Under the pieces are notes generated by a model. It was not told where the DNA came from. It saw nothing but the letters and a program-made list of their open reading frames with translations, and ran no database searches. 64,000 nt of DNA from positions 1 to 64,000 of the forward strand of contig JAFEEL010000007.1 in assembly GCA_018241125.1 (NCBI GenBank), written 5' to 3'. Below, in pieces: positions 43,767-53,115 of the stretch. This DNA is from Pseudomonadota bacterium. Its GTDB lineage: Bacteria; Pseudomonadota; Gammaproteobacteria; Xanthomonadales; Xanthomonadaceae. A program made the position numbers and the translations under genes. The first letter of the stretch is position 1. The number at the start of each line of letters is the position of its first letter.

Positions 43767-45437
43767 TCAGACCAGCCCTTGCTCGGTGGCGCGTGCGCCG
43801 GACGAATGCAGGCGCCGCACGGAATCCTGTACCGCTTCGATGAGGTTGCGTGGCCGGATGGGCTTGAACAGGAAGTCGTCGCCGCCGGCGTTGATTGCCT
43901 CCAGCCGCGAATCCGGGTCGCTCTCGCCGGACAAGAACACCACCGGGATGCGTGCGAACTGCGGATCGGCGCGCAGCAGCATCGTCACTTCCACGCCATT
44001 GGCCAAGGGCATGTGCAGATCCATCAGCACCAGATCGGTGCGCTCGGAAGCCAGCGCCTGCGCCACCCGCAGCGGATCGTGTTCCACCCGGACATGCATG
44101 CCGGCGCGTTCGAGCACCGCCTGCGCGAACAGCGCATCGGCGCGCTGATCGTCCACGATCAGCACGCTTGCCGGCTCGGCGTCGGCCGGCGCATACAGGG
44201 CTTCGAGGCGGTCGGCCACCGTATCGAGGTCGAATGGCGGAAACAGCACCACGTCGGCGCCGGCCCGATGCGCCGCGCGGCGCACGTCCAGGTCGTCATG
44301 CGCCGCCAGCACCACCATGCGGATGTGCCGCGGTGGCTGTGAGTGCTGCTGGGCGTCGCGGCGCAGCGCGCCGACGATGGCCAGGCGGGCCACGTGCGAG
44401 GCATCGACCAGCAGCATGTGCGGGGTCATGCAGGTGAGCAACTCGGACAGCTCGTCGATGTCCTCGACCTGTTCCACCGCGTGGCCGTCGGCTTCGAGTC
44501 GATCACCCAGCGCACGCGCGAAGTCGTTGCCGTCGCTGAGATGGAAGATGCGCCGCATGCCGGCAGCACCGAGGGATTCGAGTTCGCCGACCGCATCCAG
44601 ATCCGGCACGTCGACACTCGCCACGCCAGGGGCCGCGAGCGCGCCGGTCGCCAGTGCAGCGGTCGCGGCTGGCGAACCTGCGTCCGCCGCGGGGTCGAGC
44701 GGCTCGGATGCCGGATCGGTGGCGGCGGATGTGGCCGGTGCGGTGAGCGCATCGGGTGCCGATGGGCAGTGCGTGCTGGCCACTTCGGCAGGTACCTGGC
44801 AACCGCTTGCATCCGTTGGCTCGGCCGGAGCAAGCGATTCCTGCCGGTTGGCCTCCGGGTGTGGCGTGCCAATGGAATCCTCGGCCGCGCTCGTGGGCGT
44901 TTCCACGGGGCCGGTGGGCGTGACGGCGCCGTGCGACGGATCGGCGGCAGGTGCAGCCACGTCTTCGGCGGGCGGGGTCAGACAACCGCCAAGCGAGGGC
45001 GGGGCAGGGGTTGGTTTGATGGCATCCGGCGCAACGCTTGCTTCCGCATCGAGCCGGGGCGCTGCGGCGGGAGTCGCAGCAGGCATGGTCGGCAACGAAC
45101 GCAGCACCGCTCCAAGCAGTGCAAACAGGCCTTCGACCTGCCTGGGATCGGGCGCGCGCATGGATGCCGTGTGCTCACCGACCCGGTGCGCCAGCGCCAG
45201 CAAGGCCGTGCGGGTATCGGTCAGGTCGTAGGTTGCGCTGGCGTCGGCCAGGCGCTGGGCATCGCCGGCGAGCACGCCCATACCCTTGGGGTCCCAACCG
45301 GCGAAGCGGTAACGCAGGATGCGCCGTTCGAAATCAGCGATTCGTTTTGGCAAATAACGCAAGAATGCCTGCCGGTTTTGTTCCTGCTGCGTCGGCAGCC
45401 CACCATGTTCGATCATCGCGTGTTCCGGCAAGTTCAT
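43767..45437 (-). CDS. Response regulator with Hpt-like region and two receiver domains
   Basis: The product has 556 residues. An N-terminal helical part (about 1-115) may be an Hpt-like bundle without a clear His. A long Ala/Pro/Thr linker (about 120-305) follows. Receiver 1 (about 305-425) has LLVDASH but FPPFD replaces the conserved Lys, so it is degenerate. Receiver 2 (about 430-555) is canonical: VLIVDD, DLVLMDLHMP and FKPIRPRN. There is no output domain. The upstream gene on the same strand encodes a large diguanylate cyclase sensor, so this protein may carry its signal. ATG 45437 is taken as start. Confidence 0.8.
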   Translation of the reverse strand: MNLPEHAMIEHGGLPTQQEQNRQAFLRYLPKRIADFERRILRYRFAGWDPKGMGVLAGDAQRLADASATYDLTDTRTALLALAHRVGEHTASMRAPDPRQVEGLFALLGAVLRSLPTMPAATPAAAPRLDAEASVAPDAIKPTPAPPSLGGCLTPPAEDVAAPAADPSHGAVTPTGPVETPTSAAEDSIGTPHPEANRQESLAPAEPTDASGCQVPAEVASTHCPSAPDALTAPATSAATDPASEPLDPAADAGSPAATAALATGALAAPGVASVDVPDLDAVGELESLGAAGMRRIFHLSDGNDFARALGDRLEADGHAVEQVEDIDELSELLTCMTPHMLLVDASHVARLAIVGALRRDAQQHSQPPRHIRMVVLAAHDDLDVRRAAHRAGADVVLFPPFDLDTVADRLEALYAPADAEPASVLIVDDQRADALFAQAVLERAGMHVRVEHDPLRVAQALASERTDLVLMDLHMPLANGVEVTMLLRADPQFARIPVVFLSGESDPDSRLEAINAGGDDFLFKPIRPRNLIEAVQDSVRRLHSSGARATEQGLV

Positions 45438-45501
45438 GGGCGGGCGTGCAAGGCCTCGCTCCGCATGGTGCCACTGTACGGCAAGCGGCGTGCGCTCGTC
45501 A

Positions 45502-48500
45502 TCACGCCGGCGGTCGGCGCGCACCCGGCGCGCTCGCGTCCGGCGCCTGTGCCTGAGCGGTTGCCGCGTTCCGGACGCGCACGCAGTTGCGGCCATCGCC
45601 CTTGGCCTTGTACAGCGCCATGTCGGCATCGCGCAGCAGACGACGGGTGTCGTCGGCGTTACGGATTTCCATGCTGGCCACGCCGGCGCTGATGGTCACG
45701 CGGCGAATCTCGCCGGTTCCGGGGATGGCGATGTCGCTGGCGGCCACCGATTGCCGGTAGCAGTCGGCGATCTGCGCGGCGGCGGTGCAGTCGGTTGCGT
45801 GCAGCAGGCAAGCGAACTCCTCGCCGCCGTAGCGCGCCACCACTGCGCTGTCGGGCGTGCACTGCCCCAGTGCCGCGGCCACCACGCGCAGCGCTTCGTC
45901 GCCCGCCGGGTGGCCCCATGTGTCGTTGAAGCCCTTGAAATGATCCACGTCGATGAAAATCAGCGCGGTCGGCTCGGTTCCGGTCGTCGGCGGGCACTCG
46001 TCGAGGCGCTCCAGCAGGCGGCGGCGGTTCGCCAGACCGGTCAAGGCGTCGGTATTGGACAGCGCCAGCAAACGCGCGTTGGCGGCGTTGAGCTGCACGG
46101 TGCGCTCGGCGACGTGGCGCTCGAGCTCGGCTCGATGTGCGCGCAGCCGCCGCGTGCGCCCCATGGCCACGCCGTAGCCGAGCAGCAGCAGCAGCACGCC
46201 GGCACCCGCCCACGCCCAGCGCTCCTGCCACCAGTGGGCATCCACGGTCAGTGTCAGGTCGATGGGCGTGCTCAGGTTGCCGGCGTAATCGCGGCCCTCG
46301 ATGCGCAACGTGTAGTCCCCCGGCGGCAGAGCATTGAAGGTGCGCGATGTGCTGGCGTCCCACTCGCCGGGCGCGGGGTCGTAGCCGATCAGCTGCGTGC
46401 GGAAGCGCGAATCGCTCTCACGGTTCCACGACAGCAAGCCGTAGCTGACTCTGGTTTCGCGAGCGCCCGCGGGCACGACGATGCGGTCGGGGTTGCTGTC
46501 CCGGCCATCGATGAGCACGCCGGTGACGCGCAGCGGCTTGACCTCGGTATCGATGGCCTGTGCGTGCGGGTCGTACACGGTCAGGCCGTCGAGCATGCCG
46601 ACCCAATAGCGATCATGGGCGTCGATGAACTGCGCATTGACGTTGCACTCGTCGTGCAACATCCCGTCGGCGCGGGTGAAGACCCGCGAACGATAGGCCT
46701 CGCCGACGGGCGTGAGTTGTTGCACGCCATTGTTGCTGCACAGGTAGATGCGCCCGCGCGAATCGCGCAGGGCGCCGTAAACGGTGGAGTTGGGCGGCGC
46801 GGGCAGATCGGCCGACAGCGGCCTGGGATGCGTCGGGTCACTGACGTCCACGCGCATGATCCCGTCGTCGCCGGTGCCGATCCAGAGGATCGGGCGGCCT
46901 TGGCCGTCGTCGATCCGGTTTATCCCCAGCAGATCCGAGCTGGGGAATCCGTCGGCACGCCCGAACAACACCCAGCGCTTGCCGTCGAAACGCACCAATC
47001 CCCGATTGCTCGATGCCCACAGCCAGTGGTGGCCGCTGGAATCGATCTGGTCGAGCAGACCGAACACGCGCCACATCACCCCGGCAGCGGGCAACTGCAC
47101 CGCCTCCCAGACGCCATCGCGGCGCACGTGGATGCCGTCCAGTCGGGTACCGACCCAGAGTTCGTCGTGGCCCTCGAAGCGGCGTTCGAGGACGACCTGC
47201 ACCGCGCTTTGCGACTGCTTGGGCCACGGTGTGGGCACGATCTGGAAACGCGGGCCGCTGGCGCCGTCGGTCTCGCGCGCCAGTTCGCCTCCGACCAGCC
47301 CTACCCACAATCCGAGACCGTCCGCGGCCGGCTTCAGCGAGCGCAGCCCTACGGCTGGCAGCGAGCCATCGGCTTGCGAAAACGTGCGCCAACGGCCGTG
47401 TTCGTACAGCCCCAGGCCGGCATCGACGGTACCTGCCCACAGCCGCTCGTTGCCGGCCGAATCGGTCTGCAAGACGGTGGCAAACACGCCGTTCGAGCGA
47501 TCGCCCAGCAGCGACGCGGTGGTCCAGGCGCTGCCGGACGGCAGGACCCGGGCGACGCCGCCTTCGGTGGCGATCCACAACACATCGGTGCCGCCGGGGC
47601 TGCGCCAGACGTTCAAGCCGCGGATGGCGTCGGAGGGCAGGCCGTGGCGGCGGTCGAATACCTGCAGGTTGTCGCCGTGCAGGCGCACCAGCCCGGCGCG
47701 CGTTCCGGCCCAGATCGTCTGCTCGCCGTTGGCCGCCCGTGAATGGGCGATCGCGAAGATCTCCTCGCTGGGCATGCCCTCATGCAAGCGCCAGCTCTTC
47801 ACGCCGCTGGCGTCCAGGCGCAACAGGCCGACGCTGTAGGCGGCGACCCATAGATGTTCGCCGCTGGGGTCTTGCGTGGTCAGCAGCTGATTGATCGGCG
47901 CAGCCGCCAACTCGGACTCGCGCCAAGGCTTCCAGTCGGTCGTGCCGTCGTCGCGAAACCACAGACCGTCGTCGCTGCCGATCCATTGCCGACGGCTACC
48001 GCCGAGGGTCGTGGTCTGCGCCATCGCACCCAGCGGAATCCGCGGCAGGCTGGCGTTGCCCGGATCGGGCTGCCAGTGTCCGTCGCGGTAGAACATCAGC
48101 CCGTGATCCCAGGTCAGCGCCCACAAGGTGTGGTGCCCGGTGGCATCGGTGGTTTCGAAAAAGTTGCGGATTTGCTGTGAGGGCAGCCCGTCCGCGCGCG
48201 TCTGCACATGCCAGTGTGCGCCATCCCAACGCGCCAGCCCGTTGCTGCGCAGGCCCGCCCAGAGCGTCCCGTCGTGATCGACCCACAGGGCGTTCACCTC
48301 GTGCGCCATGGCCGGATCGGTCGGGCCCGACCAGCGGTGTCCGTCGTAGCGATACACGCCGTTGGGTGTGGCCGCCCAGACGTAGCCCAGACGACCGGTG
48401 GCCACTTGGGTGACCACCGCCTCGGGCAGACCGTCGCGCGCGGTGAAGGTGGTGAAGGCGGGCGCGCCCAGATCCTGCAAATCCAGTGGCTGCGCGGCGA

Positions 48501-48573
48501 TCGGTGAAGGCGCTGCGAGTCCCGCCGCGATCGGCAGCAACAAGCACGCCAGCCAGCGCCGCCAGAAGTTCAT
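45502..48573 (-). CDS. Beta-propeller sensor diguanylate cyclase
   Basis: The product has 1023 residues. After a signal/TM start (NFWRRWLACLLLPIAAGLAA), a long periplasmic two-component-type propeller has many WxG.R..GL-like blades (such as LWAGLRSNGLARWDG, IWAGTRAGLVRLHG). A Y_Y_Y domain, a TM helix (about 790-810), then the cytosolic GGDEF domain follow, with signature RYGGEEF near 915. No canonical RxxD inhibitory site is seen five residues before it. It should make c-di-GMP in response to a periplasmic ligand. The response regulator gene starts 65 bases downstream. Confidence 0.85.
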   Translation of the reverse strand: MNFWRRWLACLLLPIAAGLAAPSPIAAQPLDLQDLGAPAFTTFTARDGLPEAVVTQVATGRLGYVWAATPNGVYRYDGHRWSGPTDPAMAHEVNALWVDHDGTLWAGLRSNGLARWDGAHWHVQTRADGLPSQQIRNFFETTDATGHHTLWALTWDHGLMFYRDGHWQPDPGNASLPRIPLGAMAQTTTLGGSRRQWIGSDDGLWFRDDGTTDWKPWRESELAAAPINQLLTTQDPSGEHLWVAAYSVGLLRLDASGVKSWRLHEGMPSEEIFAIAHSRAANGEQTIWAGTRAGLVRLHGDNLQVFDRRHGLPSDAIRGLNVWRSPGGTDVLWIATEGGVARVLPSGSAWTTASLLGDRSNGVFATVLQTDSAGNERLWAGTVDAGLGLYEHGRWRTFSQADGSLPAVGLRSLKPAADGLGLWVGLVGGELARETDGASGPRFQIVPTPWPKQSQSAVQVVLERRFEGHDELWVGTRLDGIHVRRDGVWEAVQLPAAGVMWRVFGLLDQIDSSGHHWLWASSNRGLVRFDGKRWVLFGRADGFPSSDLLGINRIDDGQGRPILWIGTGDDGIMRVDVSDPTHPRPLSADLPAPPNSTVYGALRDSRGRIYLCSNNGVQQLTPVGEAYRSRVFTRADGMLHDECNVNAQFIDAHDRYWVGMLDGLTVYDPHAQAIDTEVKPLRVTGVLIDGRDSNPDRIVVPAGARETRVSYGLLSWNRESDSRFRTQLIGYDPAPGEWDASTSRTFNALPPGDYTLRIEGRDYAGNLSTPIDLTLTVDAHWWQERWAWAGAGVLLLLLGYGVAMGRTRRLRAHRAELERHVAERTVQLNAANARLLALSNTDALTGLANRRRLLERLDECPPTTGTEPTALIFIDVDHFKGFNDTWGHPAGDEALRVVAAALGQCTPDSAVVARYGGEEFACLLHATDCTAAAQIADCYRQSVAASDIAIPGTGEIRRVTISAGVASMEIRNADDTRRLLRDADMALYKAKGDGRNCVRVRNAATAQAQAPDASAPGARRPPA

Positions 48574-48682
48574 GCCAGAACCCGCTCCCCCTTGGCAGCG
48601 AGTATGCCGCAAGCCGGGCCGCTACGCTGCGGGGGAGGGGGCGACGAAAGCTCCCGGCGCGGGCACCCGTGGGCGACTGCGC

Positions 48683-49258
48683 TCAGCCCCACTCACCGTT
48701 GAGCATGCCGTTGAGGTCGTCGGCGTGTTCTTCCTCCATCGCCAAGATGCCTTCGAGCATGCGCCGGGTGGTCGGATCGTGTTCGCCGGTGAAGGCGATC
48801 ATCTCGCGGTAGCTGTCGATGGCGATGCGCTCGGCGACGAGGTTCTCGCGGATCATGTCGCGCAAGTCCTTGCCCTTGACGTATTCGGCGTGGCTGCGTG
48901 CGGTCAGGCCGGCAGGATCCATGTCCGGGTCGCCGTTGAGCTGCACCATGCGCGTGGCGATCTGGTCGGCGTGCGCTTGTTCTTCATTGGCGTGCACGAG
49001 GAACTCGGCGGCCACCGCGTCGGCGTGGATGCCGCTGGCGATGAAGTGGTGGTAGCGATAGCGCAGCACGCACACGATCTCGGTGGCCAGCGCCTCGCCG
49101 AGCAGCTTGAGGATGGTTTGCCGATCGCCGCTGTAGCCGGGCGTGACCGCGCCATTCTCGATGTGCTTGCGCGCGCGCTCGCGCAGGGTCTTGATGTCGG
49201 ACAGGAAGGGCTGCTCGGCCGCTTCGAGCTTGACGCCTTTGGGTTTGTTGTGGGCCAT
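48683..49258 (-). CDS. Ferritin-like protein (bacterioferritin/Dps-like diiron)
   Basis: The product has 191 residues forming a four-helix bundle. Iron ligands are in ALATEIVCVLRYRYHHF, FLVHANEEQAHADQI, LVAERIAIDSYREMI and ILAMEEEHADDLNGM, the Glu and His spacing of ferritin-like proteins. It stores iron or detoxifies peroxide. It sits directly before (in transcription, after) a peroxiredoxin gene and may compensate for the decayed Dps at 3037. ATG 49258 is chosen. Confidence 0.82.
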   Translation of the reverse strand: MAHNKPKGVKLEAAEQPFLSDIKTLRERARKHIENGAVTPGYSGDRQTILKLLGEALATEIVCVLRYRYHHFIASGIHADAVAAEFLVHANEEQAHADQIATRMVQLNGDPDMDPAGLTARSHAEYVKGKDLRDMIRENLVAERIAIDSYREMIAFTGEHDPTTRRMLEGILAMEEEHADDLNGMLNGEWG

Positions 49259-49293
49259 GTGGTTGCTCCGGTCGTGCAAGGAAGGGTGTTGGG

Positions 49294-49773
49294 TCAGGCC
49301 AACGCGGCCAGCAGGTGTTCGGCGGAAGACACGCGGTATTCGCCCGGGCCTTCGATGAACAACTGCTTGACTACGCCGTCGTCGGCATACAAGGAAAAAC
49401 GCTTGCTGCGCTTGCCCAGGCCGAAGGCGCTGGCGTCCATCTCCAGCCCGAGTGCGGCCGTGAAGGTGCCGTTGCCGTCGGCCAGCATCATCAGGTCGGC
49501 GGGCACGTCCTGCTGTCTGGCCCAAGCGCCCATCACGAAGGGATCGTTCACCGCCATGCACGCCACCGCGATGCCGCGTTCGCGGAAAGCGTCCATGTGG
49601 CGTACGAAACTGGGCAGGTGTTTGGCCGAACACGTCGGCGTGAACGCGCCGGGGACGGCGAACAACGCCACCTTCCTGCCGGCGAAAATTTCCCGCGTAT
49701 CCATCGCCTGCACGCCATCGCGCAGGACGTTCACCACGGTGTGAGGCAAGCGGTCGCCGACGGCGATGGTCAC
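49294..49773 (-). CDS. Peroxiredoxin (Prx5 type)
   Basis: The product has 159 residues. The peroxidatic Cys lies in PGAFTPTCSAKHLPSF, the Prx5/type-II signature. It reduces peroxides with a thiol partner. It is transcribed leftward, divergent from hsp20, with the ferritin-like gene downstream, so oxidative and heat responses are adjacent here. Confidence 0.88.
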   Translation of the reverse strand: MTIAVGDRLPHTVVNVLRDGVQAMDTREIFAGRKVALFAVPGAFTPTCSAKHLPSFVRHMDAFRERGIAVACMAVNDPFVMGAWARQQDVPADLMMLADGNGTFTAALGLEMDASAFGLGKRSKRFSLYADDGVVKQLFIEGPGEYRVSSAEHLLAALA

Positions 49774-49827
49774 GGGCGGCCTCCTGGTGGCGGGTTCCCA
49801 GTGTAGCGCGCTGCGCGGGCGCCGGTG

Positions 49828-49860
49828 CCCCTTGAAGTGCGTGCGCCAATCCCCACATCT
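49828..49860 (+). promoter_or_regulatory. Sigma-32-type heat-shock promoter of hsp20
   Basis: The -35 element CCCCTTGAA (49828-49836) and -10 element CCCCACATCT (49851-49860) are separated by 14 bases. This closely fits the RpoH consensus CTTGAA-N13-15-CCCCATnT and lies 48 bases upstream of the hsp20 start. Confidence 0.75.
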
Positions 49861-49907
49861 CGGACACGGGCGGCGCTGCCGCCCACCGCCAGATCAGGAG
49901 ACGACAA

Positions 49908-50357
49908 ATGAACGTCAATCGTTACGCACAGGCGCTGCGCCCGTGGGGCGCGGTCGGATTCAATGATGAGATGAAGCAGGTGTTCGACAAGTTCTTCGGC
50001 GAGGTCGACGGCGAGTCCAACGTGGTCACCAGCCAGTGGGCGCCGCGCGTGGACATCAAGGAAGAAGCCGATCGCTTCGTGATCTTCGCCGACATCCCCG
50101 GCGTGGAGCCCAAGGACATCGAGATCCACATGGACAAAGGCGTCCTCACGTTGAAGGGCGAGCGCAGTTCCGAGAGCACGCATCAATCCGATCGCTACTC
50201 GCGCGTCGAGCGCGCGCACGGAGCCTTCTACCGCCGCTTCGCGCTGCCCGACAGCGCCAACGCCGAAGGGATCGCGGCGACCGGCAAGCACGGCGTGCTG
50301 GAAATCAGCATTCCGAAAAAGCCCGAGACCACGCCGCGACGGATTCAGGTGAGCTGA
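49908..50357 (+). CDS. Small heat-shock protein, Hsp20 family
   Basis: The product has 149 residues. An alpha-crystallin domain (about residues 45-140) has DIKEEADRFVIFADIPGVEP and GVLTLKGERSSES. The C-terminal GVLEISIPKKPE holds the I-x-I/P tail that binds the neighbouring dimer. It holds unfolded proteins. AGGAGA at about 49895-49900 supports the ATG 49908. A sigma-32-type promoter is upstream, and cbpA follows. Confidence 0.92.
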   Translation: MNVNRYAQALRPWGAVGFNDEMKQVFDKFFGEVDGESNVVTSQWAPRVDIKEEADRFVIFADIPGVEPKDIEIHMDKGVLTLKGERSSESTHQSDRYSRVERAHGAFYRRFALPDSANAEGIAATGKHGVLEISIPKKPETTPRRIQVS

Positions 50358-50434
50358 CCGGCTGACGGGAGCACGCAGGCACGCCGACGGATCGTCGGGC
50401 AGGGCGTGCGCGATGCCAACACTTGCGGCACCAT

Positions 50435-50463
50435 GACGGCCTGCGGCGTTTTCGCAGGCCGTC
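50435..50463. terminator. Stem-loop between hsp20 and cbpA
   Basis: Perfect 11-bp stem GACGGCCTGCG / CGCAGGCCGTC with a seven-base loop. It is followed only by CTCGTTT, a weak U-tract. It could act as a partial terminator or processing site that lowers cbpA relative to hsp20. Confidence 0.45.
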
Positions 50464-50482
50464 CTCGTTTCGAGGGGGAACG

Positions 50483-51430
50483 ATGGAATTCAAGGACTAC
50501 TACAAGATCCTCGGCGTCGAGGCGGGCGCCGGCGAGGCCGAGGTCAAGGCCGCGTATCGTCGGCTGGCGCGCAAGTACCACCCGGACGTGAGCAAGGAGG
50601 CCGGTGCCGAAGATAAATTCAAGGCCGTCAACGAGGCCTACGAGGTGCTGCGCGACACCCAGAAGCGCGCCGCCTACGACCAGTTGCGCACACAGGGCTA
50701 CAAGCCCGGCGAGGAGTTCCGGCCGCCCCCGGATTTCGGCAACTGGCAGCAGAATCATGGCGGTCGCGAGTTCCGTTTCGACTTCGGCGATGATGCGGCT
50801 GGCGGACGCGGTGGGTTTTCCGATTTCTTCGAATCGCTGTTCGGTGGGCGCGGTCGCGCGCGCGGTGCCGGTGCCGATTTCGCGCAGGCCGGTGCTGGCG
50901 CCGATGCCGCGCTGGGTTCGGCGCAGGCGTTGCGTGCCAAGCTGTTGGTGCCGCTGGAGACGGTGTTCGCCGGTGGCAGCCATCGCATCCAGGTGGATGA
51001 TCGCGTGCTCGACGTGAAGATCCCGGCGGGCGTCAAGCCGGGGCAGGTGATTCGCCTGGCGGGGCAGGGCGCGAAGGGCCGCCGTGGGGCCGGCGATCTG
51101 CTACTGGAGATCGACTACGCGCCGCATCCGCAGTTCGAGGTCGACGGCGCCAACATTCTCTACGTGCTGCCGCTGGCGCCGTGGGAAGCGGCGTTGGGTG
51201 CCAAGGTCAGCGTGCCCACGCTGGGCGGCGCGGTGGAGTTGAAGATTCCGGCCAACAGCGATACCGGGCGCAAGTTGCGCTTGAAGGGCCGCGGCTTGCC
51301 GGACAAACCCGGCGCGGGCGACCAACTCGTCGAGATCGAAATACACACGCCCAAAGCGGACACCGACGCGCAGCGGGAGCTGTACCGCAAGATGGCCAAG
51401 ACGTTCGCCTTCGACCCGCGCGCGGCGTGA
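50483..51430 (+). CDS. cbpA: CbpA-type DnaJ co-chaperone
   Basis: The product has 315 residues. The J domain at the N-terminus has YHPDVSKE with the HPD triad. A Gly/Phe region (about 85-150, GRDEF-type) follows, then the C-terminal substrate-binding domains (LLVPLETVFAGGSHRIQVDD, KIPANSDTGRKLRLKGRGLP). There is no zinc finger, which distinguishes CbpA from DnaJ. It works with DnaK. It sits next to hsp20 on the same strand. Confidence 0.88.
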   Translation: MEFKDYYKILGVEAGAGEAEVKAAYRRLARKYHPDVSKEAGAEDKFKAVNEAYEVLRDTQKRAAYDQLRTQGYKPGEEFRPPPDFGNWQQNHGGREFRFDFGDDAAGGRGGFSDFFESLFGGRGRARGAGADFAQAGAGADAALGSAQALRAKLLVPLETVFAGGSHRIQVDDRVLDVKIPAGVKPGQVIRLAGQGAKGRRGAGDLLLEIDYAPHPQFEVDGANILYVLPLAPWEAALGAKVSVPTLGGAVELKIPANSDTGRKLRLKGRGLPDKPGAGDQLVEIEIHTPKADTDAQRELYRKMAKTFAFDPRAA

Positions 51431-51490
51431 GTTGCGCCCAGCCGGTGGTGGAGCCAGCCCGCGACGTTGTCGGGTCGCGTTCGAGGGTGT

Positions 51491-51856
51491 TCAGCCGCCG
51501 ACCATGCCCTTGATGGCTTCTTGCAACTCGGCTTCGGTAAAGGGCTTGGTGATGTAGGCCTTGGCGCCTTGGCGCATGCCCCAGGCCTTGTCGGTTTCCT
51601 GATCCTTGGTGGTGACCAGGATCACCGGGATGTGCGAGGTGGTGGATTCCTTGGAAATCTGCCGGGTGGCCTGGAATCCGTTGAGGTTGGGCATCACCAC
51701 GTCCATCAAGATCAGATCGGGCACGTGCTTCTTGGCCGCCGCCACGCCGGCCGAGCCGTCTTCGGCAGTGAACACCGTATGCCCCATCGATTCGACGATC
51801 CGCTTCATGCCCATCAACTGGGACGGGGAATCGTCAACGATCAAGATGCGCGCCAT
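51491..51856 (-). CDS. pilH: PilH-type single-domain response regulator
   Basis: The product has 121 residues, a receiver domain alone: MARILIVDDSPSQLMGMKRI, phospho-Asp in LILMDVVMPNLNGFQATRQI, and LVTTKDQETDKAWGMRQGAK with KPFTEAEL. This strongly matches PilH of the Pil-Chp twitching-motility system. No other pil gene is adjacent, which is unusual because pilG/H/I/J normally cluster. ATG 51856 is chosen. Confidence 0.82.
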   Translation of the reverse strand: MARILIVDDSPSQLMGMKRIVESMGHTVFTAEDGSAGVAAAKKHVPDLILMDVVMPNLNGFQATRQISKESTTSHIPVILVTTKDQETDKAWGMRQGAKAYITKPFTEAELQEAIKGMVGG

Positions 51857-51963
51857 GGGAAGCCCCTGTGGTAGCCGATGGCCCATTGTAATCGCGCGCG
51901 GGGCCTTGTCCACCGGCAAATTCGGCCGCTGGTCGGGCGATCACAGGCACACCGCGCGGCCCG

Positions 51964-52959
51964 TCACACTTGTACGAGCGTGCGTCCGAACGAGGCACCG
52001 GCGAGCATGCCCGTGAAAACGTCCGCAAGGCCGCCCAGATCCACCGTGCGGGTGCAGATCGCGTCCAGATGCGCCGGCTTCCACGCCCCGCCCAGGCGTT
52101 CCCAGACCGCCTGCCGCTGCGCCTGCGGCGGGGTGGTGGTGGCCACGCCCAGCAGCGACACCCCGCGCAGGATCAGCGGCATCACCGTGGTCGAAAGTTC
52201 ATGGCTGGCCGCCAGCCCGCACACCGCGATATTGCCGTAGGGCGATGTCGTTCGCGTCAGGCCGGCCAGCATTTCGCCGCCGACGGTATCCACCGCGCCG
52301 CCCCAGATCGCCGCTTCCAGTGGTCGCTGGCCGGTTGCAAGCTGGTGCCGGTCGATCACCTTGCGCGCGCCCACGCGCTGCAGGAAGCCGGCGCGCTCGG
52401 GCTTTCCGGAGATCGCGTGCACCTCGTAGCCGGCGCGGGTCAGGATGTCCACCGCCAGCATGCCCACGCCACCAGTGGCGCCGGTCACTGCAATCGGGCC
52501 CTGTTCCGGGCGCTGGTGGTTTTCCTGCATGCGCAGCAGCGCCAAGCCGGCGGTAAAACCGGCGGTGCCCAGGATCATCGCCTCGCGCAGATCCAACCCA
52601 GCCGGCAGATGCACGGTGCTGTCCGCTTCCAGCCGCGCATATTGCGCGTAGCCTCCGTCGCGGGTTTCCGAAAGCCACGCGCCGCAGCACAGCACGCCAT
52701 CGCCTTCGCGAAAGCGTGCGTCGCTCGATGCCACCACGTGCCCGGCGACATCGATGCCGCCGACCAGCGGGAAGCGCCTGAGGATGCGGCCCTTGCCGGT
52801 TCCGGCCAGCGCGTCCTTGTAGTTGACCGACGAATACGCCACTTGCACGACCAGTTCGCCGGCAGTGAGCTCGTCGAGGGAAACCTCCTGGATGCCGGCG
52901 CGGTGGAGGCGGTTTTCCTCGTGGATGCGGAAGGCGCGGAAGCGGGCGGGGATGGGCAT
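51964..52959 (-). CDS. Zinc-independent MDR oxidoreductase (YhdH/AcuI type)
   Basis: The product has 331 residues. The NADPH-binding motif is VTGATGGVGMLAVDIL, and the N-terminal GroES-like part has SVNYKDALAGTGKG (the YhdH signature) and GIDVAGHV. Such enzymes reduce acrylyl-CoA or quinones. ATG 52959 is chosen over an upstream ATG. It is transcribed leftward, convergent with nothing close, and the secreted peptidase gene terminates just upstream. Confidence 0.82.
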   Translation of the reverse strand: MPIPARFRAFRIHEENRLHRAGIQEVSLDELTAGELVVQVAYSSVNYKDALAGTGKGRILRRFPLVGGIDVAGHVVASSDARFREGDGVLCCGAWLSETRDGGYAQYARLEADSTVHLPAGLDLREAMILGTAGFTAGLALLRMQENHQRPEQGPIAVTGATGGVGMLAVDILTRAGYEVHAISGKPERAGFLQRVGARKVIDRHQLATGQRPLEAAIWGGAVDTVGGEMLAGLTRTTSPYGNIAVCGLAASHELSTTVMPLILRGVSLLGVATTTPPQAQRQAVWERLGGAWKPAHLDAICTRTVDLGGLADVFTGMLAGASFGRTLVQV

Positions 52960-53066
52960 GCGCAAGCGTCCTGATGGCAAAGCGCCAGCATAGCCGCACA
53001 CATCGGTCATGGCATGCCGCGCACCGGCGTGCGCGCGAGTGGATCGACCCAGGCCGTGGTGGAAAC

Positions 53067-53094
53067 GAAACAGGCGGCCGTGGCCGCCTGTTTC
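53067..53094 (-). terminator. Strong intrinsic terminator after the M3 peptidase gene
   Basis: Perfect 13-bp stem GAAACAGGCGGCC / GGCCGCCTGTTTC with a two-base loop. On the minus strand it is followed by a T-rich run (GTTTCC). It ends the peptidase transcript before the oxidoreductase gene. Confidence 0.8.
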
Positions 53095-53115
53095 GATGCC
53101 GCGTTGGCGCCTGGC

